Assembly (NCBI GenBank): GCA_021325455.1
Contig: JAJPHD010000026.1
Location: 1-64,000 of the forward strand
Direction: 5' to 3'
Origin: Actinomycetota bacterium
GTDB taxonomy: Bacteria; Actinomycetota; Acidimicrobiia; Acidimicrobiales; JAJPHD01
Length of the DNA stretch: 64,000 bases
The notes under the pieces: generated by a model
Database searches by the model: none
Told to the model about the DNA's origin: nothing
Seen by the model: only the letters and a program-made list of their open reading frames with translations
Shown: in pieces, positions 37,289 to 46,330 of the stretch
Position numbering within the stretch: the first letter of the stretch is position 1
Layout: each line of letters opens with the position of its first letter
Program-made: the position numbers and the translations under genes

Positions 37289-38374
37289 TCAAAGACTCTG
37301 AGTGAGCGGGAGGTGGCTCCCGAGGGGGCCACCCAGGCCGGCCAGCAGGGCCACCGCCGCCAGACCCGCCAGCACCACGATCACGGCCAGCCATACCAGC
37401 TGGAGGACCGTCCAGGAGGGCCTGGCGGCCGGGCACGGGGGCGGCTCCTCCTCGGGACCCTCTGCCCCTGCCTCCGGGACCAGCCCTCCGGGCAGGTTGG
37501 CTCCTGGAGCCGCCCGCAGGCCGGAGGGAACACGACCTGTTCCCCCTGAGCCGCCGGCCAGCAGGGCCAGAAGTTCCGCTCCGTGGCTCGGGCGGTCCGC
37601 TGGTCGGCCGGCCATGGCCTGTCCGACCACCCGGGCCAGCCAGGGGGGCACCCCCGGGGCTGCCGCGGTCAGTGGCGGGAAGTCAGCCCGGGCCGCAGCC
37701 AGCAGGGTCTGCTGGCTGGTGGCCCGACGGTAGGGATGGCAGCCAGCCAGGAGCTCCCACAGGATCACCCCCAGGGCGTACACGTCGCTCTCCGGCCCCG
37801 GGGGCTCGCTCCTCACCACTTCGGGGGCCAGGTACTCGATGGCACCAGCCAGGGCCGGGCCCCAGCCAGAGGTGGCAGCCACCCACCCCACCAGGCCGGC
37901 ATCAGTGACAGCAGGCCGGCCTCCTCGAGGCACCCCTTCCTCCCGGCACGAGAAGATGTTGGTGGGCTTCAAGCCGCCGTGCACCAGGCCGACCCGATGG
38001 AGTGCCCCCAAGACCCCGGCCAGCGCCACGCCGAGCCCCAGGGCCTCCTCGACGGGAATGCCTGGTCCGGCCCCCCGCCGGACGGAGACCGCCAGCGAGG
38101 GGCCGGACAAGAGAGGGGACACCAGGGCCACGGCTTCTCGCCCCGCGGGTACGACGGCCTCTACCGGGACCAGCCCAGGGTGGCCGACACGCCTGAGGGC
38201 GGCCACCGACCGGCCAATTGCATCCCTGCCCCGGGCCCCCTCCCCTGGAGTGAGGACCTTCACGGCAACGGTCCGGCCGCTCGGGTCCTCACCCCGGTAG
38301 GTCGCTCCCGAAGGGCCCCAACCCAGGACCGGTCCCAACCGGAAGCCATCGAGGATCTCGGGATCGATTGACAC
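37289..38374 (-). CDS. Ser/Thr protein kinase-like protein with degenerate catalytic loop (HGG instead of HRD) and C-terminal TM
   Basis: VLGWGPSGATYRGEDPSGRTVAVKVL; VHGGLKPTNIFSC; TDAGLVGW; EYLAPEVVRSEPPGPESDVYALGVILWELL; C-term VLQLVWLAVIVVLAGLAAVALLAGL. Confidence 0.88.
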   Translation of the reverse strand: MSIDPEILDGFRLGPVLGWGPSGATYRGEDPSGRTVAVKVLTPGEGARGRDAIGRSVAALRRVGHPGLVPVEAVVPAGREAVALVSPLLSGPSLAVSVRRGAGPGIPVEEALGLGVALAGVLGALHRVGLVHGGLKPTNIFSCREEGVPRGGRPAVTDAGLVGWVAATSGWGPALAGAIEYLAPEVVRSEPPGPESDVYALGVILWELLAGCHPYRRATSQQTLLAAARADFPPLTAAAPGVPPWLARVVGQAMAGRPADRPSHGAELLALLAGGSGGTGRVPSGLRAAPGANLPGGLVPEAGAEGPEEEPPPCPAARPSWTVLQLVWLAVIVVLAGLAAVALLAGLGGPLGSHLPLTQSL

Positions 38375-38568
38375 CGATTGACATCATAGTTCATGTTGCC
38401 GGGCCACCGGTGGGCGGACTAGCTTCGCCCCTGCCCTCGGTGCCCAGGGCCGCTGCACGGGACGCCCACCCTCGAGCTCCTCACCCTTGCGTCCGCGGAT
38501 GTGCAGCCGGCTGCCACACCGGACGCCCACCCACCCCGGCTGACGGCCCGGTTCCCAGGGAGGTGCCT

Positions 38569-39828
38569 GTGCTCGGTGACCGCTACGTCGTGTTGGCCCT
38601 GGTACCTCCCGAGCGCCGGTGGCTCAGGGAGCTGCTCGCCCTGGAGCCCCCGGGGCCGGACGGGGAGGCCCTCCAGGTGGTCGTGGCAGGCTCGGCCGAG
38701 GAGCTGGGCCTGCGGCTGGCCTCGGGACGGGCCTTCTCCGCCGTGGTAGTGGACGGTCACCATGACGCCCTGAGCCAAGACCTGGTGGCGTCGTGCCACC
38801 GGGCCCGCTGCCCGGTCATCGTGGTCTCCCCCTCTCCCTGGGCCAGCGGGATGGACCTGGGGGCCCAGGCCATGGTGGCAGGAGGGTCCCTGCGACACGA
38901 ACTCCCGCCCGTCCTGCGCCGTTGTGCCCTGCCCGTTCCCGCCGCCGGCATCTGCTGCCCGGAGGACCTGCACCGAGCGCTCCGGGGCGTGCCACCGCCT
39001 GGTCGGGGGGTCGCCGTGGCCGTGTGCGGCTCCGGGGGGACGGGCGCCTCCACGGTGGCCATGGCCACGGCGCAGGGCCTGGCAACCGGCGGGCTGGCCA
39101 CCGGTGGACCCGTCGTCCTAGCCGACCTGGCCCGGCGGGCCGACCAGGCTGTCCTCCATGGGGCCGGCCAACCCGAGCGAGGACTGGGCGACCTCCTCAT
39201 GTACCGGCCCCCGGGCCCGGGGGGCCCCGGCTCCGTCCTCGACTCGTGCCTGAGGATGCCCGAACGGGGCTACTGGCTCCTGCCCGGCCTGCCCGAGCGC
39301 TCCGCCTGGGCCGCCGTCCGACCCCAGGCCGTGGGCCGGGTGCTGGCCCTCCTCGCCTCGATCAGCGCGGGTTTGGTGCTCGACATCCATCCCGACTGGG
39401 ACGGGGAGAAGGAGACGGGCTTCTTGGAGGTGGAGGAGCGCAATGCCTTCTCCCGCGCCGCCCTGGCGAGCGCCGACGTGATCGTGGCGGTGGGGCTACC
39501 GGGGATGAAGGGGGCCCACGCCCTGGCCTGCCTGGCCCAGGACCTGGAGGCCGGTGGGGTCCCTCCGTCACGCACCCTGCTGGTCATGAACCGCGGGGAC
39601 GGGATAGCCGCCGGTCCCGACCAGGTCCAGCTCCCCGACCTGCCCGAGGCGGACCTCGTGGGCCACGGGCGGTCCCTGCCCACCGCCCTGGTGGCACCGC
39701 TCACTGCAGCCGTGGGCCGGGTGCTGGCCCGCTCCGGGCGCCGGGAGGCGCCCGGAGCGAGCATCCGACTCGTCGCCCGCGGCACCTTGGGCCATTTCCT
39801 CGAGGACGAGCCGACCCGCAGGCCCTAG
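38569..39828 (+). CDS. CpaE/Ssd-like (MinD/ParA superfamily) P-loop ATPase
   Basis: VAVAVCGSGGTGASTVAMATAQGLA deviant Walker A; N-terminal receiver-like region; start taken at GTG with GGGAGG upstream. Confidence 0.7.
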   Translation: MLGDRYVVLALVPPERRWLRELLALEPPGPDGEALQVVVAGSAEELGLRLASGRAFSAVVVDGHHDALSQDLVASCHRARCPVIVVSPSPWASGMDLGAQAMVAGGSLRHELPPVLRRCALPVPAAGICCPEDLHRALRGVPPPGRGVAVAVCGSGGTGASTVAMATAQGLATGGLATGGPVVLADLARRADQAVLHGAGQPERGLGDLLMYRPPGPGGPGSVLDSCLRMPERGYWLLPGLPERSAWAAVRPQAVGRVLALLASISAGLVLDIHPDWDGEKETGFLEVEERNAFSRAALASADVIVAVGLPGMKGAHALACLAQDLEAGGVPPSRTLLVMNRGDGIAAGPDQVQLPDLPEADLVGHGRSLPTALVAPLTAAVGRVLARSGRREAPGASIRLVARGTLGHFLEDEPTRRP

Positions 39829-39862
39829 AGCCCGGCCCGGCCGTCCCGGGAGTGGGCGGGCC

Positions 39863-41182
39863 CTATGCCTTGGCGCGGGCGTAGCCGGCGACGATCGTGT
39901 CGCCCGCCAGCTCCGGGGATGAAGCCGTGACCTGCAGGTCGATCATCTCGACGGTGATGCTGTTGGCGGTCTTGATCACCTTGTTCAGGTAGAGGGTGCC
40001 CACACCGGGAATCTGGATCTTGGTGTTGGGTGATGGCAACCCGCTCTCGGAGGAGTGCCCAAGGATGGTGAGGCCGAGGATGCCCGAACCATTCTCGCTC
40101 AGCACTGTCCTGCCATCCTTCACGTAGGCGCTGGCCACCGACTTGATCGAGGTGGCACCCAGAGCATCGGCGAGTGAGCCGGGGCCGAGGTCCAGATGCA
40201 GGTCCGCCACCGAGGAGGTGACGTAGGCCGCCAGGGCACTGGCAGTGTCGGTCCCCTTGACCGTGTCGGTGGTGGCCCCGGTCTTGAGACCGCGATAGCT
40301 CGACCCTGAACCGGCGTCCTCCCTGGTGTGCCCGGCCGTCCCGTAACAGGCCATCGGCTCGCTGTAGGTGGGGCCGGACTCGATGAGCCCGGATCCGCTG
40401 GTCACCTCCGTGCCGTAGGAGAGGCCCCCCAGCACGCCGGACACCGGGCCGTGCAGCGAGGCGGTCGCCGCCGAAACAACGATCCTCGTCCCATAGAGCG
40501 AACTGGACGTACTGGTGACGTGGATGTCGAGCCCGACGACATAGCCACTCACTCCGGTGCTGGTGATCCGCTGGCCCTGCTCGTTCAAGACGGCGTAGCC
40601 GATGTCGGGTATGACGACCTTGGTATTGGCCGGTTCTGCGCTCTTCAGGGCCTTGTCGTCGATGGTGAGCCCCGCGAAGGACGCGCTGGCATGCGATGCC
40701 GCCGCGCCTGCGGCCGTCTCGCTGGACAGGGTGCTCACCGACACAGCACTGGCTCTCACCCGACCGCCCAGCAGGTTCACGTCAGCCGTACTGGCCGACG
40801 ACTTGGCCTCCTGAGTGCCGCTGGAGGTCGCCTCGGTCGAGGCATGGCTGTCCACCGAGCCCACCGTCCCAGCAGGAGCCAGGCTCACCCCCGCCACGGT
40901 GTTGTACCGGGAGAGCCCGGCGTTGGTCGTGCACCCCACCCAGGCCAAGGCCGAGTAGCCCGATTCGACGATCGTGGGGTTCTTCATCTCGGTTCCATAG
41001 GCGAAGGCGGTGAAGCCCAGCTTCGGAGCCGATGCCGCGCCGGCCGGTGGGGCCAGCGCCATTGGGGTCATGGTCACCCCGCCGGTGACGAGGGCGGCGG
41101 CGGTCAAGGCCAGAAGCCGCCGGCAGGGACGGGGACGAGGCCGAGAGCGGCTCGACGGCTCCCCAGCGATACGCACTCTCAT
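39863..41182 (-). CDS. Secreted two-half protein resembling 'choice-of-anchor P' family
   Basis: Signal peptide (LLALTAAALVTGGVTMTPMALAPPAGAASA); two similar halves beginning AFAYGTEMKNPTIVESGYSALAWVGCTTNAG and LSYGTEVTSGSGLIESGPTYSEPMACYGTAG. Confidence 0.65.
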   Translation of the reverse strand: MRVRIAGEPSSRSRPRPRPCRRLLALTAAALVTGGVTMTPMALAPPAGAASAPKLGFTAFAYGTEMKNPTIVESGYSALAWVGCTTNAGLSRYNTVAGVSLAPAGTVGSVDSHASTEATSSGTQEAKSSASTADVNLLGGRVRASAVSVSTLSSETAAGAAASHASASFAGLTIDDKALKSAEPANTKVVIPDIGYAVLNEQGQRITSTGVSGYVVGLDIHVTSTSSSLYGTRIVVSAATASLHGPVSGVLGGLSYGTEVTSGSGLIESGPTYSEPMACYGTAGHTREDAGSGSSYRGLKTGATTDTVKGTDTASALAAYVTSSVADLHLDLGPGSLADALGATSIKSVASAYVKDGRTVLSENGSGILGLTILGHSSESGLPSPNTKIQIPGVGTLYLNKVIKTANSITVEMIDLQVTASSPELAGDTIVAGYARAKA

Positions 41183-41220
41183 AGGAACCCCCCTTGTGGT
41201 GCGCAGGTTACTGATTGAGA

Positions 41221-41249
41221 TGTGTACCCCAGCCGGTGGCCTGTGTCAA
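41221..41249 (-). promoter_or_regulatory. Sigma70-like promoter TTGACA-17-TACACA for the secreted protein
   Basis: Minus-strand TTGACACAGGCCACCGGCTGGGGTACACA; about 40 bp upstream of start. Confidence 0.6.
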
Positions 41250-41431
41250 GGGGTAGTGCATGAACCACTGCTTGTCCTACTCGACCCCATGCCGAGCACA
41301 GAGGGTGGTGTCCATGGGGGGACCACTTCGACAAGTGGCTACCGTCACACCGTGTTGCTGTAGCGCGATACCATGGCCCTGCGGCCGCACCGGACGAGAC
41401 AGAGACAATCCAGCATCACAAAGGGGAGACG

Positions 41432-43417
41432 ATGGCTGAACTTTCCGAGCAAACCATCGAGGCCCTCTTCGACGAGAGTCGCACGTTCCCGCCGCCGGAG
41501 GAGTTTCGGGCCGGGGCCACGGTGACCTCCGACGAGATCCTGCGGCGGGCAGAGGAGGACCCGGAAGGGTTCTGGGCCGAGGAGGCCGGCCGCCTGGCCT
41601 GGAGGCGCAAATGGGACCAGGTGCTCGACTGGTCCAACCCTCCGTTCGCCAAATGGTTCGTGGGCGGGAAGCTGAATGTCACGGAGAGCTGCCTGGACCG
41701 TCACCTCGAGTCCAACGGCGACAAGGTCGCCTACTACTTCGAGGGCGAGGAGGGCGACACCCGCACCATCACCTACCGGGAGCTGCACGCCGAGGTCTGC
41801 AGGCTGGGCAACGGACTCAGGTCCCTCGGTGTGAAAAAGGGCGACCGGGTGGCCATCTACATGGGGATGGTGCCGGAGCTGCCCGTGGCCCTGCTCGCCT
41901 GTGCCCGCCTGGGAGCGCCCCACTCGGTGGTGTTCGGGGGCTTCTCCGCCGACTCCTTGAGGGACCGCATCAACGACTGCGACGCAAAGGTGCTCATCAC
42001 CTGCGACGGCTCCCGGCGCAACGGCTCCGTGGTCAACCTCAAGGCCTTCGCCGACCAGGCCCTGGCCGATACCCCTTCCATCGAGTCGGTGGTGGTCCTG
42101 CGTCGCACCGGCCACGACGTCCCCATGGTCGAGGGCAGGGACCGCTGGTACCACGAGCTGGTGTCGGACCAGAGCACCGAATGCCCTGCCGAGGAGATGG
42201 ACTCCGAGGACATCCTCTACCTCCTTTACAGCTCGGGCACCACCGGCAAGCCCAAGGGCGTCGTGCACACCTGCGGTGGCTACCTGACGGGGTGCGCCAC
42301 CACCCACCGGCTGGTCTTCGACCTGAAGCCCGAGGCCGACGTCTACTGGTGCGGGGCCGACATCGGCTGGGTCACCGGCCACAGCTACATCGTCTACGGG
42401 CCTCTCGCCAACGGCTGCACGAGCGTGCTGTTCGAGGGAGTCCCCCAGTACCCGGACAAGGACCGGTTCTGGGACATCGTCGAGAAGTACAAGGTCACCC
42501 AGCTGTATATCGCCCCCACCACCATCCGGACCATGATGAAGTGGGGGACGGAGTACCCGGCCAAGCACGACCTCTCGTCGCTGCGGGTCATCGGGACCGT
42601 CGGTGAGCCCATCAACCCCGAGGCCTGGATCTGGTATCACCACAACATCGGCGGGGACCGCTGCCCCGTGGTGGACACCTGGTGGCAGACCGAGACCGGG
42701 GCCATGATGATCTCGCCCCTGCCCGGTGTGACGACCCTCAAGCCAGGCTCGGCCACCTTCCCCCTCCCTGGCGTGTTCGCCGACGTGGTGGACGAGTCCG
42801 GCAACAGTGTCCCCCTCGGCGGGGGTGGGTACCTGGTCCTGACCAGGCCCTGGCCGTCCATGCTCCGCACGCTCTGGGGCGACGACGAGCGCTTCATCGA
42901 GACCTACTGGACCCGGTTCTCGGACCCGTCGTCAGGCAAGTGGGTGTATTTCGCCGGTGACGGCGCCAAGCGGGACAAGGAGGGGTACTACTGGCTGCTG
43001 GGCCGGGTGGACGACGTGATGAACGTGTCCGGCCACCGCATCTCGACCCTCGAGGTCGAATCGGCCCTGGTGGACCATCCTGCCGTGGCCGAGGCGGCCG
43101 TGGTCGGCCGGGCCGACCCCACCACGGGACAGGCCATAGCCGCCTTCGTCACCTTGCGGGGCACGGCCACAGGCGACGACGCCCTCCTGGCAGAGCTGCG
43201 CCAGCACGTGGCGGACAAGATCGGCAAGATCGCCAGGCCCGCCTCGATCGTGTTCACCCCCGAGCTGCCCAAGACCCGGTCAGGCAAGATCATGCGGCGC
43301 CTGCTCAAGGACGTCTCCGAGCAACGCCAGCTCGGCGACGTCACCACCCTGGCCAACGCTGATGTCGTCCAGGACATCGCCGAGCGAGCAAAGGGGGTGC
43401 GGGCCGCAGAGGACTGA
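41432..43417 (+). CDS. acs: Acetyl-CoA synthetase
   Basis: YLLYSSGTTGKPKGVVHTCGGYLTG, VYWCGADIGWVTGHSYIVYGPL, WWQTETGAMMISPLPG, LPKTRSGKIMRRLLKDV. Confidence 0.97.
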   Translation: MAELSEQTIEALFDESRTFPPPEEFRAGATVTSDEILRRAEEDPEGFWAEEAGRLAWRRKWDQVLDWSNPPFAKWFVGGKLNVTESCLDRHLESNGDKVAYYFEGEEGDTRTITYRELHAEVCRLGNGLRSLGVKKGDRVAIYMGMVPELPVALLACARLGAPHSVVFGGFSADSLRDRINDCDAKVLITCDGSRRNGSVVNLKAFADQALADTPSIESVVVLRRTGHDVPMVEGRDRWYHELVSDQSTECPAEEMDSEDILYLLYSSGTTGKPKGVVHTCGGYLTGCATTHRLVFDLKPEADVYWCGADIGWVTGHSYIVYGPLANGCTSVLFEGVPQYPDKDRFWDIVEKYKVTQLYIAPTTIRTMMKWGTEYPAKHDLSSLRVIGTVGEPINPEAWIWYHHNIGGDRCPVVDTWWQTETGAMMISPLPGVTTLKPGSATFPLPGVFADVVDESGNSVPLGGGGYLVLTRPWPSMLRTLWGDDERFIETYWTRFSDPSSGKWVYFAGDGAKRDKEGYYWLLGRVDDVMNVSGHRISTLEVESALVDHPAVAEAAVVGRADPTTGQAIAAFVTLRGTATGDDALLAELRQHVADKIGKIARPASIVFTPELPKTRSGKIMRRLLKDVSEQRQLGDVTTLANADVVQDIAERAKGVRAAED

Positions 43418-43535
43418 GAGAAGACCAGCGGCCCCCTCTTCCGGCGCGCCAAGGCGCGGGGGCCCGCTCCATAGCAGGCGGCTACAACCCGTCGGCGGCG
43501 AACGCTGGCGGCTCCACAAGGAGGGATCTAGGCGG

Positions 43536-44258
43536 ATGGCACAGACTCCCACGAACGTTGAGGACGGCAGGCCCATCTCCCGGGTGGCGCTCACGGAGAT
43601 GCCTGCCACCCACCCGTTCATCACGAACCCGGTCCCAGTCGGCGTAGGGGGTTTCGCCCTCACCACCTTCACCCTGGGGCTCATGACCAGTGGGTTCTTC
43701 CCGTCAGCGGAGGCCCTGCTCGTGATTCCCCTGGCCGGCTTCTACGGAGGCCTGGTGCAGATGGTGGCGGGCTTCTTCGCCCTTCGGCGCGGAGACCTGT
43801 TCCCGGCGGCCTTCATGACGACCTACGGGGCCTTCTGGTGGAGCTACGACGTGCTGATCCTCTACGTCGTCCCCGGCGTGGCCAAGGCAGGTGGTGCCGC
43901 CGGGGCCCACGACGCCGCCCAGGCGGTGACGATCTTCCTCGTCATGTGGTCGGTGATCACGTTCATCTTCCTCGTGGCCACGCTCGGGACGAACTGGATG
44001 GTGTTCCTCACCTTCTGCGAGTTCCTGGCCACCCTGATCGTGGCCGACATCGGGGCCTGGACCGGCATCTCACAGGCCTCCGGCCTGGGGACCGGCATAG
44101 GAGAGATGCTGTTGGCCGCCATGGCCTGGTACATCGTGGGGGCTGAGGTCGTGAACGAGACTGTGAAGCGGCCCGTCTTCCCTCTGTTCCCCTTCAAGAA
44201 GCCCTTCTTCACCCCCCTGACCCCCCCGGTGCACTACCCCGAGCACGTACAGCCCTAG
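43536..44258 (+). CDS. GPR1/FUN34/YaaH family acetate/succinate transporter (SatP-like)
   Basis: NPVPVGVGGFALTTFTLGLMTSG (NPxPxGL-type), YGGLVQMVAGFFALRRGDLFPAAFMTTYGAFWWSY. Confidence 0.95.
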   Translation: MAQTPTNVEDGRPISRVALTEMPATHPFITNPVPVGVGGFALTTFTLGLMTSGFFPSAEALLVIPLAGFYGGLVQMVAGFFALRRGDLFPAAFMTTYGAFWWSYDVLILYVVPGVAKAGGAAGAHDAAQAVTIFLVMWSVITFIFLVATLGTNWMVFLTFCEFLATLIVADIGAWTGISQASGLGTGIGEMLLAAMAWYIVGAEVVNETVKRPVFPLFPFKKPFFTPLTPPVHYPEHVQP

Positions 44259-44394
44259 GTCGAGGGCAGCTCGGCCCCCAGTGGGCCCGGGGGGTCATCG
44301 GCACCCCCTGGGCCCGGCTCCTGTGCCACTGGGCCCGGGAGCTCCGGGCTCGTCCGGGCGCTGCGGGCAGCGGCGGGCCGTTGCCCGCCCCGGT

Positions 44395-46002
44395 TCAGCC
44401 CTTGACGCGGCTGGCATAGCCCGCCCATTCACGCTCGCGCAGCTCGAACTTCTGGATCTTCCCGGTGGATGTCTTGGGCAGGGCTTCCATGAACTCGACA
44501 TCACGGGGCGCCTTGTAATGGGCGAGGCGCTGCCGAACATGGTCGATGAGGTCCTGAGAAGAGACCTCGACTCCGGCCTTGCGGACCACGAAGGCCTTGG
44601 GACGCTCTCCCCACTTGTCATCGGGGGCCCCGATGACCGCTGCCTCCAGCACCGCCGGGTGGGACAGGAGGGCTTGCTCCACCTCGATGGTGGAGATGTT
44701 CTCCCCTCCTGAGACAACGATGTCCTTGGCCCGGTCGCGCAGCTCGACATAACCATCAGGGTGCATGACCCCGAGGTCTCCTGAGTGGAACCAGCCGCCG
44801 GCAAAGGCCTTCGCCGTGGCCTCCTCGTCGCGGAAGTAGCCGGTCATGACGTTGTTCCCCCGCATGACGATCTCGCCCATGGTCGTGCCATCCGCCGGGA
44901 CGTCCCGCATCTGCTTGTCCACCACCCGCAACCGGTCTGCGCAGAGCATCCCCACGCCTTGCCGGGCCAGCAGCCGGGACCGCTCTCCCACCTCGAGCAG
45001 ATCCCAACCCGGCTGCCACTCGCAAAGCGAGTAGGGGCCGTAGGTCTCGGTCAGGCCGTAGACGTGCACGATGGTCGCGCCCAGCCCCTCCATCTGCTCG
45101 ATGACCGTCGGGCTGGGAGCGGCACCGGCCGTGGTGACCAGCAATGGACGCTCGAGGCGGTGGGCCTGGGGGTGGTTGGCGATCATGGTCATCACGACGG
45201 GCGCCCCGTTGAGGTGGGTGACCCCCTCGGTGTCCAGCAGGCGCCAGATCTCCTCGGGATCCACCGTCCGCAGGCAGACGTGCCTCCCGCCTGCGCCGGT
45301 CACACCCCACGTCGTGCACCAGCCATTGCAGTGGAACATGGGCAGGGTCCACAGGTAGACGCTGCCCGGACTGTGGCGAGAGTGGATGATCTCGCCCAGG
45401 GCGTTGAGGTAGGCACCCCGGTGGTGGTACATGACGCCCTTTGGCCGGCCGGTGGTGCCCGACGTGTAGTTGATAGAGATGGTGGCCCTCTCGTCCTCGA
45501 CCGACCAAGGGAGCGGTTCCTCCGAGCCGCGGGCCAGCAGCTCCTCATAGCTGGGGCCCTCCAGCACCGCCTCAGCCGGGTCGGCAGCGTCGACCAGGGT
45601 GACCGTCTCCTTGACCCGGTTCGAATCCTTGAGGCCTAGGGCCAGCTGGGCGTCGACAACGAGCATCTTGGCCCCCGAGTGCTCGAGGATGTAGCTGACC
45701 TCGGGGGGTGACAGACGGGTGTTGATAGCCACCAGGACTGCTCCCGCCAGCGGCACTCCGAAGTGGGCCACCAGCATCTCGGGCAGGTTGGGCATCAGGT
45801 AGGCCACCCTGTCCCCCGGGCCTATGCCCGAGGCCTGCAGAGCTCGCGCCAGCCGGGTGGCCTCGGCAGCGAACCGGCGGTAGGTGATACGACGGTCACG
45901 GTAGACAATGGCCTCCTTGTCCGGGAAGACAGCGGCCGAGCGCTCCAGGAGCACGAGCGGCGTCAGCTCGGTGCGGAAGACGGGCGGAGCAAGGGGATCC
46001 AT
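44395..46002 (-). CDS. AMP-dependent acyl-CoA synthetase (medium/long-chain type)
   Basis: ISINYTSGTTGRPKGVMYHHRGAYLNALGE, VYGLTETYGP, YVELRDRAKDIVVSGGENISTIEVE, LPKTSTGKIQKFELRE. Confidence 0.95.
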   Translation of the reverse strand: MDPLAPPVFRTELTPLVLLERSAAVFPDKEAIVYRDRRITYRRFAAEATRLARALQASGIGPGDRVAYLMPNLPEMLVAHFGVPLAGAVLVAINTRLSPPEVSYILEHSGAKMLVVDAQLALGLKDSNRVKETVTLVDAADPAEAVLEGPSYEELLARGSEEPLPWSVEDERATISINYTSGTTGRPKGVMYHHRGAYLNALGEIIHSRHSPGSVYLWTLPMFHCNGWCTTWGVTGAGGRHVCLRTVDPEEIWRLLDTEGVTHLNGAPVVMTMIANHPQAHRLERPLLVTTAGAAPSPTVIEQMEGLGATIVHVYGLTETYGPYSLCEWQPGWDLLEVGERSRLLARQGVGMLCADRLRVVDKQMRDVPADGTTMGEIVMRGNNVMTGYFRDEEATAKAFAGGWFHSGDLGVMHPDGYVELRDRAKDIVVSGGENISTIEVEQALLSHPAVLEAAVIGAPDDKWGERPKAFVVRKAGVEVSSQDLIDHVRQRLAHYKAPRDVEFMEALPKTSTGKIQKFELREREWAGYASRVKG

Positions 46003-46201
46003 CGGTGCACCTCCTGGAGCGCTGATGGGGGGTGGCCTCGGGCGAGGCCCGAAGCCTGGCGTCACCCTCCCGGCTGCCATCTTCTCATCCGGGCTGGGGG
46101 GCAACAAGGGCCTGCCGTCGCCGGCGGGGAGTGCAGGACAGCTCGACCCCGGGGATCGGGGAAGGATCGCCCAGGGTCAGCGAAGGATAGCCCCCGGCAC
46201 C

Positions 46202-46230
46202 TTGACGGCTCACACTCCGGGGGGGATGAT
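46202..46230 (+). promoter_or_regulatory. Sigma70-like promoter TTGACG-17-GATGAT for the second acetate-CoA ligase
   Basis: Direct reading in the divergent intergenic region. Confidence 0.4.
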
Positions 46231-46330
46231 CGGGGCAGGCCGGTCGAGCAAACGCCGGGTGCTCCATCGATTGGGCGCTGTGGCCCCTTGCAGCGAGACC
46301 CGCCCAGTTGGAACCTCCCAAGGAGCCACC

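Noticed and set aside
41323-41338. Hairpin ccacttcgacaagtgg upstream of acs considered as a riboswitch
   Set aside because: Only a single 6-bp stem; no conserved riboswitch architecture recognisable.
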